Notes: generated from the sequence alone by a model not told the origin. Positions 44,256 through 53,407 are shown, numbered from the stretch's first letter. The stretch: DNA of 64,000 bases from Clostridiales bacterium (GCA_022791685.1 JAAVZO010000025.1:62001-126000); one strand, 5' to 3'. Program-made: numbers and translations.

Positions 44256-44504
44256 ATAAAATTCCTCCTGAAATTTTCAAAATATACTTGCATTATGCGC
44301 GAATTCGTTGTATTATATATATGTATGAAAAAACAATAATACGAACAATCACTGACATAACATATCTGACACTAAAATTATAGCTCATTTGGAGGTTTGT
44401 GGCAAGATAATATCCAGTCAATAATATGGATATTTCAGTCGCAATAAAAAATTTCTCTCTGATCACGTAAATATATCAGAGAAAAGGAATCGACGTAATA
44501 TATT

Positions 44505-45308
44505 ATGATAATAAAAAAAGATTTCACAATGTGTGACAATATAAACAACGTTCAGTTAAAAGTTATCGATTATGGTCATGCAACATCCGGACGCGAATGG
44601 ATCGGCAACATCGTCACTCCTCCGTATGCGCGTCTATATTTCATCATAGGAGGAGACCCATACATAATCTCAGAAGGAAAACATATTCCATTGAATGTTG
44701 GAAGCTGCTATCTTATGCCGACTGGATACTCATTTCGTTACGCATGTGAAGATTCAATGGAGCAACTATATTTCCATCTTAATCTTACAGACTACAGCGG
44801 TGCAGACCTGCTTCGCAGCTGCAATCAGTTAATGGAGTACGCACTCGGAGCGGAAAAAATAAGGGAGCTGCTTCAGCATTCCGAACGCGACGACTTGCTC
44901 GGTGGGCTGCTGCTGCGTCAGGAGCTGTATAATACTCTGCTGATATTGATACAAAAATATAATATCCGGCTCGAATCAGTTCACTACTCGCGTTGTGTAC
45001 TGCTCGCAATAGAATATATAAAATCACACCTGTCACTCCAGCTTGGAATAACCGAGCTCGCCGCTAATTCGTTTGTATCTGAAAGCACCCTTGCAAAAAA
45101 GTTTAAAGCCGAAGTCGGCATGACAATAGGAAATTACATAGATGAAACCATACTATTTGAATCGGAGCAGCTGCTGACAAAGACTGAGCTGTCGGTATTG
45201 CAGATAAGCGAACGTTTCGGCTTCTGCGACCAGTTCTACTTTTCTCGCAGATTCAAATCCAAATTCGGAGAGACACCGCAGAAATATCGTAAGATAAAGC
45301 CAATATAA
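44505..45308 (+). CDS. AraC-family transcriptional regulator (paralogue 1 of a pair)
   Basis: 267 residues. The start at 44505 is uncertain because the ribosome site is weak; ATG 44529 is an alternative. The N-terminal cupin has TPPYARLYFIIGGDPYI and NVGSCYLMPTGYSFRYACED. The C-terminal HTH domain ends QISERFGFCDQFYFSRRFKS. It is a clear paralogue of the gene at 46514, with the same length and FGFCDQFYFSR tail. It is divergent from the GH29 fucosidase and convergent with the LamG-like surface gene, so it may control fucose use. Confidence 0.86.
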   Translation: MIIKKDFTMCDNINNVQLKVIDYGHATSGREWIGNIVTPPYARLYFIIGGDPYIISEGKHIPLNVGSCYLMPTGYSFRYACEDSMEQLYFHLNLTDYSGADLLRSCNQLMEYALGAEKIRELLQHSERDDLLGGLLLRQELYNTLLILIQKYNIRLESVHYSRCVLLAIEYIKSHLSLQLGITELAANSFVSESTLAKKFKAEVGMTIGNYIDETILFESEQLLTKTELSVLQISERFGFCDQFYFSRRFKSKFGETPQKYRKIKPI

Positions 45309-45398
45309 ATAAAAACAAAGCAAACGGTGATATCACTCTGCCCGTTTGCCTCGTTCGAATGGTTTATGAGAGAAAATTGATTATGAAACTTAGTTTGA

Positions 45399-46355
45399 TT
45401 ATTTTGACTTCTTAGCCTTAACCGCAAAAGCTGCGCAGACCACTGCCATAGATGCAAGGAGAATAACAGCCATGCTGTCGCCAGTCTTTGCAGATTCGGT
45501 TATATTAGTATCAATAATCGGCTCAGCTACAGGCTCGATGGGAGCGTCCGAAAGTCCAGTCCAAATACGGATATTGTCAATTTCAGCTGAGATAAGCTTT
45601 GAAGCCTTGAAGCAGATCGCGTAGGAATCAATTGAGTTCCACTGATCCTTATTCTGCACCATATCACCAGCCTTAATGCCATTTACGTAAACGGTAGGTC
45701 CATTTGCAATTGAGGTCTCAACTCTGATCGTAAGCGACTTATTCATAAAGTCCATGCCGTCAACCGGATGTGTTGAGCCAAACAGCTTCTCGTACAAAGA
45801 ATCGCTTCCAGATGCACGGAGAGCAGAATCATCCCCCTGATAATGTATCCAAGAGCTGCCCTTACGAAGCTGATTGTATCCTCCTCCGCCAACGCGGATA
45901 TCCGCAGTGTTGTAGTTATCCTTTCCATCATAGTTACAGAGCAGCGATATATAACGCGAATTGTTGCCGGTAGCTGTGTATTTGATCTCATACTCATAGG
46001 TATAATCCTGATTGCATACGTTCTTCAAATAATCGCTGTCCATGATAAGCGCGTATGAGTCGTTGCTTGCTGCGTCAATGTTGTCAACAATCAGCTTTCC
46101 GTCATTCACTTGAAGATTCATTGTAAATGCAGTAAGTGTCTCGACCTTTTCCCAGCCGAGCTTTGCAAGTACAATATCGGTCTTGTCTGATGTAAAGCCA
46201 TCAAAATCCTCGCTGTAAATCAGCGTACCTTCGGGAAGCTTAGACGCGTCAACAGCGCCTTTCTGCACCACTCCAGCAGAAGTCGGAAGTGCCAGTACTG
46301 AAGTAACCATGCCAGCTGTGAGAGCGGCTGTGATGAGAGTATTTGCCTTTTTCAT
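45399..46355 (-). CDS. LamG-like surface protein with sortase-type C-terminus
   Basis: 318 residues with a signal peptide (about 1-27). The body (about 45-265) resembles a concanavalin/LamG or DUF1080-like glycan-binding fold: GTLIYSEDFDGFTSDKTDI at the start, RYISLLCNYDGKDNYNT, TVYVNGIKAGDMV and ISAEIDNIRIWTGL at the end. The tail has AKTGDS (about residue 289), a hydrophobic helix and KKSK, the layout of a cell-wall sorting signal with a non-LPXTG motif. No sortase gene is in the window. It probably binds or cleaves a glycan at the surface, and is divergent from AraC paralogue 2. Confidence 0.78.
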   Translation of the reverse strand: MKKANTLITAALTAGMVTSVLALPTSAGVVQKGAVDASKLPEGTLIYSEDFDGFTSDKTDIVLAKLGWEKVETLTAFTMNLQVNDGKLIVDNIDAASNDSYALIMDSDYLKNVCNQDYTYEYEIKYTATGNNSRYISLLCNYDGKDNYNTADIRVGGGGYNQLRKGSSWIHYQGDDSALRASGSDSLYEKLFGSTHPVDGMDFMNKSLTIRVETSIANGPTVYVNGIKAGDMVQNKDQWNSIDSYAICFKASKLISAEIDNIRIWTGLSDAPIEPVAEPIIDTNITESAKTGDSMAVILLASMAVVCAAFAVKAKKSK

Positions 46356-46513
46356 GATAGATTGATCTTCCTTTCACATTTTGTGTGGATTGCGGGTGAT
46401 AATTTTTAGTTGGCATTTAATATAATTCTGCCTTCGTTCACCCTGAAATTATTATATACCTTTTTCATTCACAATTCAATGTATATTTATATATAAAATA
46501 TGGAGGTTTGGCT

Positions 46514-47320
46514 ATGCCGTTAATATCGAGCAGCTTTTGTGAGGAAATAATCAATAGTTTATCAATAGAAATTTTAATAAGTGGATATCAGCGTGCTGGT
46601 ACTGAATGGAGCAAATCTCGCTTTATTCCGCCGCACTACTCGAAATTATATTTTATTCTCGGTGGAGATGCCTTCATATATTATAATGGGATCCGCCATG
46701 AGCTTCGCGCTGGAAATGTATATTTGATTCCGACAGACCTTGTATACGATAACGGCTGCGAATCCTGTATAGATTTTCTGTACTTCAACATACGTCTGAC
46801 AAATAAAAGCGGATATGATTTTCTCGCAAGCTATACCGAAATGCTTGAATGTGAATATTCTACTGACAAAACAAGAGAGCTGATTTCCGAATACACTTCA
46901 GACGATCTCTCTAAGGTACTATATCTGAAGGCTGAGCTGCTGAATATAGTACTGAAGCTGCTCGCAACGGCACCTCAAGTACACCTGACAAATAAAATAT
47001 ACTCGCAAAGTGTTTCACGAGCACTCGAATATATACACAGCAATCTCTCAATACGCCTCAGCATTGACGAGATATGCCAAAATATATACACTGCCAGAAG
47101 CACACTTAACAAACGTTTTCATAATGAAGTCGGTACATCTATAGGAACATATATCGACACTGAAATCCTCACACGATGTGAGCAGCTGCTTGTAGACACC
47201 GACATACCGATAAGCCAGATAAGCGAGCGCTTTGGATTCTGCGATCAATTTTACTTTTCACGCAAATTCAAGAGTAAATACGGTCAGACTCCGCAGAAAT
47301 ACCGACGCGATATGCGCTAA
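46514..47320 (+). CDS. AraC-family transcriptional regulator (paralogue 2 of a pair)
   Basis: 268 residues from the ATG at 46514 (GGAGG 7 bases upstream). The cupin has IPPHYSKLYFILGGDAFIYY and RAGNVYLIPTDLVYDNGCES. The HTH domain contains STLNKRFHNEVGTSIGTYID and ends QISERFGFCDQFYFSRKFKS. It aligns along its length with the gene at 44505. It is divergent from the LamG-like surface gene, which it likely regulates. The two paralogues therefore flank that gene on both sides. Confidence 0.88.
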   Translation: MPLISSSFCEEIINSLSIEILISGYQRAGTEWSKSRFIPPHYSKLYFILGGDAFIYYNGIRHELRAGNVYLIPTDLVYDNGCESCIDFLYFNIRLTNKSGYDFLASYTEMLECEYSTDKTRELISEYTSDDLSKVLYLKAELLNIVLKLLATAPQVHLTNKIYSQSVSRALEYIHSNLSIRLSIDEICQNIYTARSTLNKRFHNEVGTSIGTYIDTEILTRCEQLLVDTDIPISQISERFGFCDQFYFSRKFKSKYGQTPQKYRRDMR

Positions 47321-47372
47321 ATTGAAAGGAACGCCGCTTCTACCGCACTTTGCAAATTTTCCAACAAAATAA

Positions 47373-47410
47373 CCGCTGGTACTTCATAAATCAATATGAA
47401 GCGCCAGCGG
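47373..47410. terminator. Bidirectional terminator before thioesterase gene end
   Basis: Outer stem CCGCTGG / CCAGCGG (47373-47379 with 47404-47410) with inner CTTCAT / ATGAAG pairing and AT-rich flanks. Confidence 0.75.
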
Positions 47411-47430
47411 CATATTTTTATATAATTTTA

Positions 47431-48144
47431 TTATTCAAGCATCAAAATCGCTTCGATATTTGTGAGTCCATCATTGCGTACAGTGCGGATGTAATATTGA
47501 CCATCGTTATTAGCCAGATATACCTTCAGCACCTCGCCAAGTCTCGCTTCATTTACAAAGCTTATACCGAGCGATATAACACGCTTTCCAACCATATCCG
47601 GAACAAAATCACATATCATGTCGGGATAATTGGTATTGTTCATATGCCCGTTCACATCGAGATCACTGTAAACGATCGTTCGCTCACCAACAAGAGAGAG
47701 GTTGACATCGCGGGGAATATGAACGCGTCGCGGGGAATCGAGCTCGAGCGGCTCGTCAATGCCAAAGCCAAGCTCAACTTCATCTACTTTATATAATTTG
47801 TGCGTCTCTATCCCGATAAGCCCCCACACAGAGGCGGCTTCTGCGATAACTTCACCATCACGGCGTATCTGATAGCAACGGTTAAAGCTGACCCCGCGGC
47901 TTTCACAGCCCCATGTGAAGACCTCAATTTCATCTCCGGCATGAAGCGGATGATATAGACTCATATTTATGCGGCTCAGCAAAAATGCCATGCCGTCGCG
48001 TCTCAAGTCCTCATTTGAAGGCTTCTCTGCCTTCATCTGCAAATTTGCCGTCTCCTGCATATAGCGAAGCACTAAAGACGCGCGCACTACTCCGGAAGGG
48101 TCACAGTCATGTGTATTTATACGGTATTTTTCAGACCATTTCAT
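47431..48144 (-). CDS. Acyl-ACP thioesterase
   Basis: 237 residues, a FatA/FatB-type double hotdog. The N-terminal hotdog begins YRINTHDCDPSGVVRASLVL, with EVFTWGCESRGVSFNRCYQI and EAASVWGLIG. The C-terminal hotdog has the active-site motif YSDLDVNGHMNNTNYPDM (Asn-x-His, about residues 157-174). It releases free fatty acids from acyl-ACP in the cytoplasm, as in many gut Clostridia. It stands as a single gene upstream of a terminator. Confidence 0.93.
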   Translation of the reverse strand: MKWSEKYRINTHDCDPSGVVRASLVLRYMQETANLQMKAEKPSNEDLRRDGMAFLLSRINMSLYHPLHAGDEIEVFTWGCESRGVSFNRCYQIRRDGEVIAEAASVWGLIGIETHKLYKVDEVELGFGIDEPLELDSPRRVHIPRDVNLSLVGERTIVYSDLDVNGHMNNTNYPDMICDFVPDMVGKRVISLGISFVNEARLGEVLKVYLANNDGQYYIRTVRNDGLTNIEAILMLE

Positions 48145-48199
48145 AGTAATTATTTACCTTGTATTCAGTGTGAAAAATTTTTTGTTCAATTTAAAGTTC

Positions 48200-48225
48200 A
48201 GTGCCGGAGCTATGGCTTCGGCACT
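48200..48225 (-). terminator. 3' hairpin of fba
   Basis: AGTGCCGGAGC pairs with GCTTCGGCACT (48200-48210 with 48215-48225) with one G-T pair and loop TATG. The T-run on the minus strand is weak, so termination may be partial. Confidence 0.5.
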
Positions 48226-48245
48226 GATTAACTTTATTCTAAAAA

Positions 48246-49211
48246 TTAGAGAGTATTCTGCGAGCCAAGAACGGTGGTGAGCTTGTGCATAACCATCTTC
48301 TTAACTTCAGCACGAGCTACCGTGAGGTAGGTTCTCGGGTCGAATACATCAGGCTGATCGTGCATTACGCGGCGAATACCTGCGGTCATAGCGAGACGGA
48401 TATCCGAGTCGATATTGATCTTGCAGACTGCCATCTTTGCTGCCTGACGGAGCTGCTCCTCCGGAATACCTACAGCGTCCGGAAGCTGACCGCCGATAGA
48501 ATTGATCTCCTTTACATACTCCTGCGGAACGCTCGAAGCGCCGTGAAGTACGATCGGGAAGCCAGGAAGAAGCTTTTCGATCTCTTCAAGAATATCGAAG
48601 CGAAGCGGCGGGGGAACGAGAACGCCGTCAGCATTGCGAGTGCACTGTTCAGGCTTGAACTTGTATGCGCCGTGGCTGGTTCCGATAGCAATAGCGAGCG
48701 AGTCAACGCCGGTCTTGGAAACGAATTCCTCAACCTCTTCAGGACGGGTGTAGGAAGAATCCTCAGCCGAAACCTTAACGTCATCCTCAACGCCTGCGAG
48801 TCTGCCGAGCTCGCCCTCAACGACTACGCCGTGAGCATGAGCATATTCAACGACCTTCTTGGTAAGAGCGATGTTGTCTTCGAAGGTGTGGTGCGAACCG
48901 TCGATCATAACGGAAGTGAATCCGCCGTCGATGCACGCCTTGCAGATCTCGAAGTCAGCGCCGTGGTCAAGGTGAAGTGCGAGGTCGATATTCGCATCCT
49001 TGATAGCAGCCTGAGCGAGAGCGAGTAGATATTCCTGCTTAGCATACTTTCTCGCGCCTGCCGATACCTGAAGGATAACGGGGGATCTAACTTCGCCCGC
49101 AGCCTCAGTGATCGCCTGAACGATCTCCATATTGTTGATGTTGAACGCTCCGATAGCATAGCCGCCGGCATATGCCTTTTTGAACATTTCCTTTGTTGTT
49201 ACGAGTGCCAT
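48246..49211 (-). CDS. fba: Fructose-1,6-bisphosphate aldolase, class II
   Basis: 321 residues. Zn-binding and catalytic motifs are ALHLDHGADFEICK (His and Asp, about residues 80-93), VEGELGRLAG (about 131), LAIAIGTSHGAYKF (about 172) and FPIVLHGASSVP (about 218). GVCKINIDSD-type phosphate binding appears here as MAVCKINIDSDIRLAMT. It cleaves fructose-1,6-bisphosphate into the two triose phosphates in glycolysis. It has its own strong promoter (below). Confidence 0.97.
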   Translation of the reverse strand: MALVTTKEMFKKAYAGGYAIGAFNINNMEIVQAITEAAGEVRSPVILQVSAGARKYAKQEYLLALAQAAIKDANIDLALHLDHGADFEICKACIDGGFTSVMIDGSHHTFEDNIALTKKVVEYAHAHGVVVEGELGRLAGVEDDVKVSAEDSSYTRPEEVEEFVSKTGVDSLAIAIGTSHGAYKFKPEQCTRNADGVLVPPPLRFDILEEIEKLLPGFPIVLHGASSVPQEYVKEINSIGGQLPDAVGIPEEQLRQAAKMAVCKINIDSDIRLAMTAGIRRVMHDQPDVFDPRTYLTVARAEVKKMVMHKLTTVLGSQNTL

Positions 49212-49256
49212 ATTATTTCAACTCCTGTGATAGGTTTAGTTTAATCATACTATAAT

Positions 49257-49285
49257 ATTTTACTCCTATTTTCGGTATAAATCAA
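49257..49285 (-). promoter_or_regulatory. Promoter of fba
   Basis: Minus strand: TTGATT (49285-49280), 17-base spacer, TAAAAT (49262-49257). The remaining 49290-49575 gap is AT-rich with no recognised gene. Confidence 0.6.
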
Positions 49286-49579
49286 GTGTTTTGGCAAAAT
49301 AATATGTGAATTTTTTATCGTTTCGCATTTTATTCCTGCAAAAGTAACCGAATACCTGCACCATATCTTTATAATTATATAAAAATATGGTGATTTTTTA
49401 TTTCATCATATACATCACAATAGCTTTCATAATATTTCCAATTATTTATTAACTCAACTGTAAAATATGAAAAAACCCATACAATAGTACTATTATCATT
49501 ATGATTATAGCTTTTGCACTCAAAAATCTAATCGCATTTATTGCTATATAACGCCGAGTAATTGTTAAATATATGTAAA

Positions 49580-49620
49580 TTGGCATTACCAAATTACGCA
49601 ATCGCAAAATTGCTTATAAT
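49580..49620. promoter_or_regulatory. Operator-like dyads upstream of XRE gene
   Basis: TTGG-CATTA-CCAA (49580-49592) and GCAAT-N6-ATTGC (49598-49613) immediately precede TATAAT (49615-49620). They are probable autoregulatory sites for the XRE protein encoded at 49648. Confidence 0.45.
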
Positions 49621-49647
49621 AAATATGGAAGGTGTGAGATATCATAA

Positions 49648-49902
49648 ATGAATTATCGCAAATTAACTTTAGGCAGCAAAAATATAATTGGCGCACAAGT
49701 GACAAAAGCCAGACTGGAAAAGGGACTGCTCCAAAAGGACTTTCTTGCAAAGCTGCAAGTTGAGGGCATGAATATAAGCTTAACTGCCCTCTCTCTACTT
49801 GAAGGCCAAAAACGTCCTGTATACGATTATGAACTTGTTATAATAGCAAAAGTTCTCGGAAAAGATGTAACATGGCTACTTAGACCTCAAAATAAAGATT
49901 GA
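49648..49902 (+). CDS. Small XRE-family DNA-binding protein
   Basis: 84 residues, essentially one HTH_3/XRE domain. GAQVTKARLEKGLLQKDFLA forms helices 1-2, MNISLTALSLLEGQKRPVYD the recognition helix and following turn, and ELVIIAKVLGKDVTWLL the last helices. A stand-alone XRE repressor of this size usually controls its own promoter. No target or partner is obvious; the next gene is tRNA-Trp on the other strand. A frame opening at its stop codon is not considered a gene. Confidence 0.8.
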   Translation: MNYRKLTLGSKNIIGAQVTKARLEKGLLQKDFLAKLQVEGMNISLTALSLLEGQKRPVYDYELVIIAKVLGKDVTWLLRPQNKD

Positions 49903-50015
49903 ATATATTATACCATATCTTTGTTGAACTTCCTATCATTTTGAGCTTATATTATTTATTGTGTGTTTTACATAGAGAAGAACTTATCACGAAATTTGCA
50001 GATAACATAGAAAAA

Positions 50016-50045
50016 CCGAGGAAACAAATCGTTTCCTCGGTTAAA
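50016..50045. terminator. Terminator between XRE gene and tRNA-Trp
   Basis: Perfect 10-base stem CCGAGGAAAC / GTTTCCTCGG (50016-50025 with 50031-50040) with AA/TT extension. It lies directly after the 3' end of tRNA-Trp and after the XRE gene. Confidence 0.85.
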
Positions 50046-50050
50046 AATTA

Positions 50051-50126
50051 TGGCAGGGGCACAAAGGCTCGAACTCTGGACACGCGGTTTTGGAGACCGC
50101 TGCTCTACCAACTGAGCTATACCCCT
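50051..50126 (-). tRNA. trnW: tRNA-Trp (CCA)
   Basis: 76-nt cloverleaf on the minus strand. The acceptor stem AGGGGTA / TGCCCCT has one G-T pair. D arm GCTCAGTTGGTAGAGC, anticodon arm GCGGT-CTCCAAA-ACCGC giving anticodon CCA, T arm with GTTCGAGCC, and an encoded 3' CCA. In most bacteria this tRNA sits next to secE-nusG; here it is about 8 kb away. Confidence 0.96.
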
Positions 50127-50137
50127 ATAGCGTATAT

Positions 50138-50166
50138 ATTATACCACTATTCGAGCCAATTGTCAA
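50138..50166 (-). promoter_or_regulatory. Promoter of tRNA-Trp
   Basis: Minus strand: TTGACA (50166-50161), 17-base spacer ending GTGG, TATAAT (50143-50138). Perfect consensus. Confidence 0.85.
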
Positions 50167-50283
50167 TAGCTTTTTTGAAAAAATTCAAAAAATTTGCTAT
50201 CACAATAAATCTGCCATAATATACCGCGTTGTTTGATAAGCCGTAAGCAAACAAGTCTGCGTGCACAAACCTTGACTCTGCCT

Positions 50284-50299
50284 GCGGGGGCTCCCCCGC
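50284..50299 (-). other. GC hairpin after solute-binding gene
   Basis: Perfect GCGGGGG-CT-CCCCCGC. No T-run on the minus strand, so it is a candidate 3' stabiliser or weak terminator of the gene ending at 50307. Confidence 0.45.
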
Positions 50300-50306
50300 C
50301 CCAACG

Positions 50307-51797
50307 CTAGTTGTTTTCGCTGTATTTGTCTATGAGCTCTTCAAAGCGCGTTAGAAGCGCAGACTTTATCGACTCATAATCAGAAATAAACGTGTTGTTG
50401 CCGTTCTGTCCGCCTCTGTAGAATATAGTATTTATATTCGCAAGATTGTACAGGTTTGCATAATCAAATACAACTGAGTGGAAGATGATATCGAGCATTG
50501 CGATCGAGTCCTCGTCGCGCGCTACCTTGCCGCTGAGAGTAGTCTCGTAATATGCCGGTGTAAGAGTATTTACCGATTCAGCTGCAAGCGCTTCACATAT
50601 CATACCGGTCATCTCAAGCTTATCGTTAGATACCGGAATAGCCAGCATTGAGCCGTTCGCAAAGCTCATCCATGAATAGTATTCATCCTGCTCGACACTT
50701 GCCTTAGGATTAGGCACGATACCAAACTCGTCTTCCATGTCGCGAAGCATCGTAGCAGAAAGTACGCCAGTATTATAAAGCAGACCGCGTCCCTCACGGA
50801 ATGATTGACGCATAACCTGCGACCAGATATTGCTGTAACCCTTAGACTGGAATCTTTCAGCATAGAGTACAGTATTGCTGTCTGAGGTTATTTCTACTAA
50901 CTTTTCAAGTACCGAGTGGATTCCTTCAAGGTCAGGATCAATAGTAATATTTCCCTGAGCGTCACGCTTTGTAAGAGTGTAGCCGGAACCAAGGATCATC
51001 GGGAAGAAGTTCTCCTCAGCAGTGATCCAACCATACTGGTCAAACTCATCCATTGTGCCGTTACCGTCAAGGTCTCTTGTACCAAGCTTTGCAATTTCAA
51101 GGAATTTGTCAAGTGTCCATGTTCCATCCTTTACAGACTCATATGGATATTCAATATTGTATTCATCAAACAAACGCTTGTTGAAAAGTGTTGCATAAAC
51201 ACCGTTGTTGTCCATAATATTGATATCACCGTAAATAAAATACAGGTGATTGTTCAGCGTCAGATACTCAACACCGTTATCGTCCCACCACGGCGCATCC
51301 AAGTCAAGATGAGGTACAGTATAAAGGTCTGTGAGGTAACCCTCGAGCGAAAGTGTAGCTACACGGTTCGCAGAAGCCATGTATACGTCATATTCCTTAT
51401 CATCCGACAATACCGCAGCACGTAAAATTTCAACGGTATCATTGCCTTCGAACTGAGTTATCTCTACATTATAGCGCTCCTGCACTGCAATGTTGCGGGC
51501 GTATACCGCGTCATTTATTACGTCGCCGTTATACTCAGACGCGTAGATCTCATGTGAATAGTTAGTCGGGCTGTAAAGCTCGCCGCGAACAAAGAAGTTT
51601 AATGTCTCTCCACCCCAGTCATATTCCTGCGGAAGCTTTGATTGATATTCGGTAGATACAGGCTCAGTGGTATCGGTAGTGTTAGAATCGCTTACAGGGT
51701 CAGTGGTTACATCAGGTTCTTTTCCTGTGTCAGACGCGCATCCGACGACTGACATTGCCATTATTGCAGCAAGGCTCAGGCTCATTACTCTTTTCAT
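50307..51797 (-). CDS. Extracellular solute-binding lipoprotein
   Basis: 496 residues, lipobox VVGC (Cys about residue 20), then a Thr/Asp-rich linker. Family blocks are YDWGGETLNFFVRGELYSP, YNGDVINDAVYARNIAVQER, the calcium-loop-like DLDGNGTMDEFDQYGW (about residues 245-260) and LAAESVNTLTPAYYETTLSG. It is the fifth member of the family in the window and the most divergent. Its ATG overlaps the stop of the FAD oxidoreductase (ATGA), so the two proteins are translationally coupled, the only one of the five in an operon. Confidence 0.9.
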   Translation of the reverse strand: MKRVMSLSLAAIMAMSVVGCASDTGKEPDVTTDPVSDSNTTDTTEPVSTEYQSKLPQEYDWGGETLNFFVRGELYSPTNYSHEIYASEYNGDVINDAVYARNIAVQERYNVEITQFEGNDTVEILRAAVLSDDKEYDVYMASANRVATLSLEGYLTDLYTVPHLDLDAPWWDDNGVEYLTLNNHLYFIYGDINIMDNNGVYATLFNKRLFDEYNIEYPYESVKDGTWTLDKFLEIAKLGTRDLDGNGTMDEFDQYGWITAEENFFPMILGSGYTLTKRDAQGNITIDPDLEGIHSVLEKLVEITSDSNTVLYAERFQSKGYSNIWSQVMRQSFREGRGLLYNTGVLSATMLRDMEDEFGIVPNPKASVEQDEYYSWMSFANGSMLAIPVSNDKLEMTGMICEALAAESVNTLTPAYYETTLSGKVARDEDSIAMLDIIFHSVVFDYANLYNLANINTIFYRGGQNGNNTFISDYESIKSALLTRFEELIDKYSENN

Positions 51798-53140
51798 AAC
51801 GCAGATCCTCCATCACGTAAAGTTTTTGTAACGCGCTTTCCATCGAGCTCACGCAGGTCAGCGCCACTTTCGATACAGAGAGCAGCGGCAGTACCCGCAG
51901 CTTCTCCGAGCTGATTAAGGTTTACCATAACGCGCAGTGCGCCGTATGCAGTCATGTCAGCATTGATGACACGTCCGACTGCAATAAAGTTGCGAAGCTT
52001 CTCACCGACAAGAATATCAAACGGTATCTGATAGTACTTAGCCGGCTCGCCAGTAAGACCGAGCTCCTCACGCCAGTTTCCGTGAACGGTACGCTCGCCC
52101 TTACCATAGGTCGTGTGCATTCTTCCGTCGAGATACTTGAAGGATATTCCGCCGCCGCTCGAATGATGTCTGTCGCAGGGATAGGTACCGTTCAGTATCG
52201 GTGCGTCGTAACGAGCGCCAGTCAACAGCGGATACTCATTCGCACAGAAACGAGTCTTGTAGTGGACCGTCTCACGAAGACCTATAGACGAGCATACATT
52301 TGTAAGTGCATAGTTTGTATCAGTACGTCCATACTTCTGAAGCATACCAACAAACGCACGCATCATACGACGACCTTCAAGCTCAGCCTTAGTGAGGTCA
52401 TCTGCTCTGTCGCAGCGAAGTCCGAATACGTGCTGGTCAGCGCGCATTGTGATTCCCTCACATCCGGCAACGTCCGTGCTCCAGCCCCAGTCGTCGTCAA
52501 GTCCGAACTCCTCACCATGCTCCATTACAAGGCGATTCAGGCTGACGCCGTGCATATTTCCCTGTAAATGGAATACAGCTGTAGGCGGCTGAATGTATTC
52601 GTTTACATATGACGGCAGAGCAAGGTCGCGCGCGATGAATCCATCACCCGTCGCGTCGATGAAGAAGCGAGCACGAATTGCACCGCGTCCATCACGATTT
52701 TCGACGATGATCGTCTGTACTTCATCCTCAGTGGCAATAACAGCAGCATATGAAGTGTGAAGCATAAGCTTGATCTTGTTCTCAGTAACCATTTCATCGA
52801 GCAGGATCGTAAGCTCGCTCGGGTTGAAATTGTAGCTGCCGCACTTGTGGTCCTGTCTGTAAACTGCTCCGCGCGGCTTTAAGCGCTCCAGCGTTTCTTC
52901 AGTAAGACCTGCAATGATCTGTTCAGAATCATCGGTGTCGTTAAGTGTATGCCATATATTGACAAGTCCTGACACAGCAACGCCGCCAAGTGAATTCTGT
53001 TGCTCGACCAAAATTACCTTCATTCCGAGTCGTGCTGCACGTATAGCAGCGAAAACTCCTGTACAGCTTCCGCCGACTACGCAAAGGTCAGCCTCGGCAA
53101 CTACCGGTATCTGACGAGCAGGTTCAGTAATAAATTCCAT
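51794..53140 (-). CDS. FAD-dependent oxidoreductase
   Basis: 448 residues from the ATG at 53140 (GGGAG 10 bases upstream); the frame extending to 53368 has no ribosome site. N-terminal FAD-binding motif EADLCVVGGSCTGVFAAIRA (Gly-x-Gly-x-x-Gly type), then KVILVEQQNSLGGVAVSGLV. DATGDGFIARDLAL (about residue 165) and a C-terminal FIAVGRVINADMTAYGALRV follow. This layout matches the PF12831 family, often found with glycan genes. The substrate is unknown, possibly a sugar or sugar acid. Operon with the solute-binding lipoprotein, divergent from AraC 53408. Confidence 0.88.
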   Translation of the reverse strand: MEFITEPARQIPVVAEADLCVVGGSCTGVFAAIRAARLGMKVILVEQQNSLGGVAVSGLVNIWHTLNDTDDSEQIIAGLTEETLERLKPRGAVYRQDHKCGSYNFNPSELTILLDEMVTENKIKLMLHTSYAAVIATEDEVQTIIVENRDGRGAIRARFFIDATGDGFIARDLALPSYVNEYIQPPTAVFHLQGNMHGVSLNRLVMEHGEEFGLDDDWGWSTDVAGCEGITMRADQHVFGLRCDRADDLTKAELEGRRMMRAFVGMLQKYGRTDTNYALTNVCSSIGLRETVHYKTRFCANEYPLLTGARYDAPILNGTYPCDRHHSSGGGISFKYLDGRMHTTYGKGERTVHGNWREELGLTGEPAKYYQIPFDILVGEKLRNFIAVGRVINADMTAYGALRVMVNLNQLGEAAGTAAALCIESGADLRELDGKRVTKTLRDGGSAL

Positions 53141-53407
53141 AATACTCATTCTCCCTTTTTGCGATATAATTGCAGCATGGAATAAAGTCCGTGTCATTAT
53201 TGCCCTGCTGCAATATATCGGCATTACAATTATATTATAAACAAAAAATCGGTCAATGTCCTGCCGAAAACACGCGAATTTATCTACTTTTGTTATTTCA
53301 TACTTGATTTTATGATAAAAATGAGGTATAATATAATATAGATATCCAACTAAACATAGTATACGCAAATTTGTCTTAATATAATAAACATATAATGAGG
53401 TAAAATC

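Noticed and set aside
48285..49028. 247-codon frame antisense to fba
   Set aside because: Shadow of the aldolase gene; no ribosome site, no signal or domain.
49899..50219. Frame starting at the XRE stop codon with a hydrophobic N-terminus
   Set aside because: It starts at TTG and passes through a terminator and the antisense of tRNA-Trp, so a coding function is not credible.
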